Program-made: the position numbers and the translations under genes
In this document: one piece after another, positions 61,411-64,000 of the stretch
Layout: each line of letters begins with the position of its first letter
Numbering within the stretch: the stretch's first letter is position 1
The notes under the pieces: model-generated
Seen by the model: the letters and a program-made list of their open reading frames with translations, nothing else
The model's database searches: none
Told to the model about the DNA's origin: nothing
From: CAZYSK01 sp964649415
Lineage (GTDB): Bacteria > Chloroflexota > Anaerolineae > B4-G1
Assembly: GCA_964649415.1 (NCBI GenBank)
Contig: CAZYSK010000022.1
Location: 17,444-81,443 of the forward strand
Length of the DNA stretch: 64,000 nt
Direction: 5' to 3'

Positions 61411-62388
61411 CGCGTCGCCCGTAGCATCAAGCGTGACCGGCTGTCCCGTCCCCATGGACCGGTAGGCCGCCAGGGCGATCTCCAGCGGCCTGCGCTGTGA
61501 GCGTCCGCTGGCCACCGGCGTCTCGCCTGTGCGGACGCACTGCGCGAAGTGGGCGATCTCGAGCGCAAACGTATCCTGGTCTGGGACGACGATCTCGTGC
61601 TGCACCAGCCGCTGGCCCAACTGCCAGTCTTCGCGCTCGCTGAACAGGCGGATCGTCCGCCCGTCCGCCACGGTGAGGCTGCCCAGATCGCCGTCCACGC
61701 GCAGCGTGTGCACCTCCGGACCGGAGGCCGTCGTCAGGCTCTGCATGACGAAGCTCTCCACCAGCGTGTCGACGACCCCGTTGCGAAATCGAAGCAGCGC
61801 CACGCTGGTGTCGTCGCCCTCCATCTCGCGGAAGCGCTGGGGGGCGCGCAGGGCGTACACGCTCTCTACCTCGCCGATCAGCATGCGCAGCATCTCGAAA
61901 TCGTGGACGCCTCCGGACATCATGATGCCGCCGGCTGCCGCTTCTGCGTCCAGGAACCACGGCCGCTCCTCCAGGAACGAGCGCGCCAGGTAGCACTCGC
62001 GGCTGCGCTGGACGAGCGCCGGCTGGCCGATCACGCCCTGCGCCAGGAGAGCGCGGATCTTGCGATTGAGCGGGCTGAAGCGCGCGTTCTCGGCGACCAT
62101 CAGCACGACGCCCGCCCGTTCGGCGGCCTGGATCATCCGGTCGGCTGCCTCCAGCGTGCCGGCGATGGGTTTCTCGCACAGGACGTGCTTGCCCGCCGCG
62201 ACCGCGTCCACGGCCACCGGCGCGTGGAGGCTGTGGGGCAGGCAGATGTCCACCGCGTCCACGGCCCACGCGATTTCGACCCCGCACTGCGCGCATGCCC
62301 GGGCGTGGCGCGCTCCGGCCCATCCACATCCGATGATGGCCACGCGCACGGGGCGCTGTTGTGGCGGATTGGTCCAGTCGGGGTGCAT
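61402..62388 (-). CDS. Gfo/Idh/MocA-type oxidoreductase with a Rossmann deletion
   Basis: This 328-residue protein starts like a normal family member (VRVAIIGCGWAGARHARACAQCGVEIAWAVD) but then jumps directly to AVDICLPHSLHAPVAV, which is normally some 40 residues further on; beta strand 3 and the helix before it are missing. The EKP motif (LCEKPIAGT) and the C-terminal domain with GGIMMSGGVHDFEML are intact. At the junction the DNA reads GTGGACGCGGTGGAC, a repeated GTGGAC. A slipped deletion or an assembly error could explain this. NAD(P) binding is likely impaired. Confidence 0.8.
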   Translation of the reverse strand: MHPDWTNPPQQRPVRVAIIGCGWAGARHARACAQCGVEIAWAVDAVDICLPHSLHAPVAVDAVAAGKHVLCEKPIAGTLEAADRMIQAAERAGVVLMVAENARFSPLNRKIRALLAQGVIGQPALVQRSRECYLARSFLEERPWFLDAEAAAGGIMMSGGVHDFEMLRMLIGEVESVYALRAPQRFREMEGDDTSVALLRFRNGVVDTLVESFVMQSLTTASGPEVHTLRVDGDLGSLTVADGRTIRLFSEREDWQLGQRLVQHEIVVPDQDTFALEIAHFAQCVRTGETPVASGRSQRRPLEIALAAYRSMGTGQPVTLDATGDALL

Positions 62389-62402
62389 GTCACTCGTGCG
62401 TG

Positions 62403-62436
62403 AGACCCTAAAGGTTTCGGAAAACCTTTAGGGTCT
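62403..62436. repeat. Perfect 15-bp palindrome (family D)
   Basis: AGACCCTAAAGGTTT (62403-62417) pairs with AAACCTTTAGGGTCT (62422-62436), loop CGGA. Compared with 34332-34366, four arm positions differ and all are compensated. It supplies the last codons and the TAA stop of the neighbouring gene at 62428. Confidence 0.88.
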
Positions 62437-63882
62437 ATCCAGCATCACCGGCAGATACACGCCATAGGGCGCTACCATCTGCCCCAGCACGTCGCAGTCC
62501 AGATCGCCGCCAGTGCACTCATTCCACACCACCACGTATCGGCCGTTGTTGATCGAGCCGACGACGTCGACCCATTGATGCCACCACTGCTCGGTGGTGC
62601 GCATGTGCACAGGAGCGCCCTCGCGTTGACTGCCGCTGGTGGCGTAGGTGCCCTTGACCGCCTGGGCGTAGAAGGCATCCGTGCTGTCGACCTCGCGACG
62701 GTAGGTGACGAGGAACTGGTCGGCACCCTTACCGCCGGAGAAGCTCTGGGTGCCGCCGCTGAAGGCCACGGCAGGGCACTGCTCGTCGCGATCCGTCGCG
62801 GCTACGGAGAACACGCCGCCCCACGAGCCGCCCCCCGGCGTCAAGCGCAGGGCCTCGATGTCCCGGTCGGTGCCGTTGCCAAAGTAGTCATACTCGAATA
62901 CCACCAGGTACTGCCTCGTCCGGGGGTTGTAGGCCGCGGCAGGCACGATTTGGTCGTGATCGTGGGAACCGGGCGCTATGAGGTATGTGCCGGCTGTTTG
63001 GACTTGGCTGCCGGCCTGGTTCGTGTCCCAGACGTAGCCGGCAAACACCCTGTCGTGAGGGGAAGGTGTTTCGTGCCAGTACTGCCAGACGACCAGGTAG
63101 TCATCGTCGTACCCGCCCCAGGCGACGTCAGGATTGGACTCGCGTGCCCCATACCCGCTGATCGTGAAACGCGCCCCCTCCTTGCCGATGCTGGATCCAC
63201 CGACGGACACCCGCTGGCCATAGATGTCGCCGCCGCCGGTGCCGCTGTACGCGAAGGCGACCAGGCAGGTGTGGTCAAAGCTGTTGCAGGCGATGGCCGG
63301 GTCCCACTCCCACACGCCTGAATTAGTCTCTGAAACGGCAAGCTCGATGCCGTACAACTGGGAGCCAGAGGCCTGGTGGCCCCCGTATACCCCCCGGGCG
63401 CGGACGTCATAGTCAGACCCATTGCCATAGAAGTCATACTCCCACACGACGACGAAGCGGTTGTACAGCCAGTCGCAGGCCACGTCCGGGTCGGACTTGG
63501 CCTGTGGGCCCTCGGCTATCTGAAACGCGTCGCCCAGCAGGTCGCCGTCGCTCTCCAGGCGCTGGCCATAGATCTCCCCGGCGCTCTGATAGACGACCAG
63601 GTACTGGTCGGAGGCGCACAGCGCGACTGCGGCCTGTGATTCGTCGAAGCCATCGTCGGTGGCGATTTCGATGATGCCGCCCTGGGGGGCAGCGGTGAGC
63701 GCCGAACGGCTGATGACCTCCTTCAGGTCGAAGGGATACGCCTCCGCCGCTGCGCCGGGCGCGCCCGGCGCTTCATCGGGCGGCTCCGGCGTCTGCACCG
63801 GCGGGGCCGCCAGGCCGGGACCGGCCAGCAGCAGCAAAGCGGTTCCTAGCAGGGCCATGGATAGCACGTGTTTGATTCTCAT
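62428..63882 (-). CDS. Secreted repeat protein with C-terminal LP motif
   Basis: This 484-residue exported protein has a signal peptide (residues 1-26) and a Pro-rich linker. The body has about seven repeats of roughly 55 residues with the theme DVAWGGYDDDYLVVWQYW, DPDVACDWLYNRFVVVWEYD, AVAFSGGTQ...DQFLVTYRRE, each with a YLVVWE-like strand, so a beta-propeller is likely. It ends in APYGVYLPVMLDRP. The final DRP and the stop codon are contributed by the family D palindrome. The role is unknown; an extracellular binding function is plausible. The 118 bases from its start to the window edge hold no gene. Confidence 0.75.
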   Translation of the reverse strand: MRIKHVLSMALLGTALLLLAGPGLAAPPVQTPEPPDEAPGAPGAAAEAYPFDLKEVISRSALTAAPQGGIIEIATDDGFDESQAAVALCASDQYLVVYQSAGEIYGQRLESDGDLLGDAFQIAEGPQAKSDPDVACDWLYNRFVVVWEYDFYGNGSDYDVRARGVYGGHQASGSQLYGIELAVSETNSGVWEWDPAIACNSFDHTCLVAFAYSGTGGGDIYGQRVSVGGSSIGKEGARFTISGYGARESNPDVAWGGYDDDYLVVWQYWHETPSPHDRVFAGYVWDTNQAGSQVQTAGTYLIAPGSHDHDQIVPAAAYNPRTRQYLVVFEYDYFGNGTDRDIEALRLTPGGGSWGGVFSVAATDRDEQCPAVAFSGGTQSFSGGKGADQFLVTYRREVDSTDAFYAQAVKGTYATSGSQREGAPVHMRTTEQWWHQWVDVVGSINNGRYVVVWNECTGGDLDCDVLGQMVAPYGVYLPVMLDRP

Positions 63883-64000
63883 TCGTCGATGCCTCTCGTA
63901 TCAATCTCCCGCCCACTTCGATCGTTCCTCATGGCTAAAAGTAATGTAAGCGTTCAGGTATAAGGAAAAGACAGCACGTGAGGTGACCGGCACTTGAAGA

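Overview
The window is GC-rich and densely coded, and it reads like a piece of a Chloroflexota (Anaerolineae/Thermoflexia-like) genome, probably from a thermophilic or thermotolerant organism and probably a metagenome assembly because it contains a run of 100 Ns (37012-37111). The assignment rests on several observations. There is a CIRCE-controlled hrcA-grpE-dnaK-dnaJ operon. A T-box leader precedes a tryptophanyl-tRNA synthetase. There is a ThyX thymidylate synthase, a TrpB2-type tryptophan synthase beta chain, and a TtuA/TtuB pair for 2-thiolation of tRNA T54, a thermophile modification. Large secreted subtilases and other exported proteins end in a short (Y/F)LPxxL-like motif. The phylum is an inference; no rRNA or tRNA gene was seen.

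Layout. 1-5047: a sugar nucleotidyltransferase-phosphomutase fusion (cut by the left edge), a GHMP sugar kinase and a helicase-associated-domain protein, all leftward. 5208-11791: a DUF1232 membrane protein, then a leftward MacB-like efflux operon (adaptor lipoprotein, double-FtsX permease, two ATPases, one fused to an AbrB-like domain). 12080-17073: back-to-back promoters, CIRCE and the rightward heat-shock operon. 17148-22028: ThuA-like protein, PrmA, IF-1, ribosomal protein S1 and a divergent enoyl-ACP reductase. 22206-32992: DUF402 protein, two GT-C membrane glycosyltransferases, an MFS transporter, a GH5 glycosidase, a second glycosidase that has lost its barrel, an oxidoreductase and a NYN nuclease.

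33119-39033: TtuA, TtuB, TrpB2, an AAA ATPase, TrpRS with T-box leader, and thioredoxin. 39117-42630: a secreted subtilase, a GNAT protein and ThyX. 42648-52050: a long leftward run with many overlapping starts and stops: methyltransferases, DUF1801, two TSUP permeases around a lipoprotein and a metallo-beta-lactamase-fold hydrolase, a GT1 glycosyltransferase, a cation diffusion facilitator, an acetyltransferase and a nucleoside hydrolase. 52216-60078: one 2620-residue cell-surface subtilase. 60608-63882: an ECF sigma factor with its membrane partner, a second Gfo/Idh/MocA protein with a Rossmann deletion, and a secreted repeat protein.

The most striking feature is not one gene but several families of short dispersed palindromic repeats. 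One 36-nt (12-codon) repeat lies in frame inside three unrelated genes, read in different frames. Other families show compensatory arm changes that keep the hairpin. No REP-type transposase is visible in the window to account for their spread. Further points of interest are the C-terminal LP motif of secreted proteins, two proteins with clean internal deletions, promoters placed almost directly on start codons, and a tryptophan T-box with an extra intrinsic terminator.
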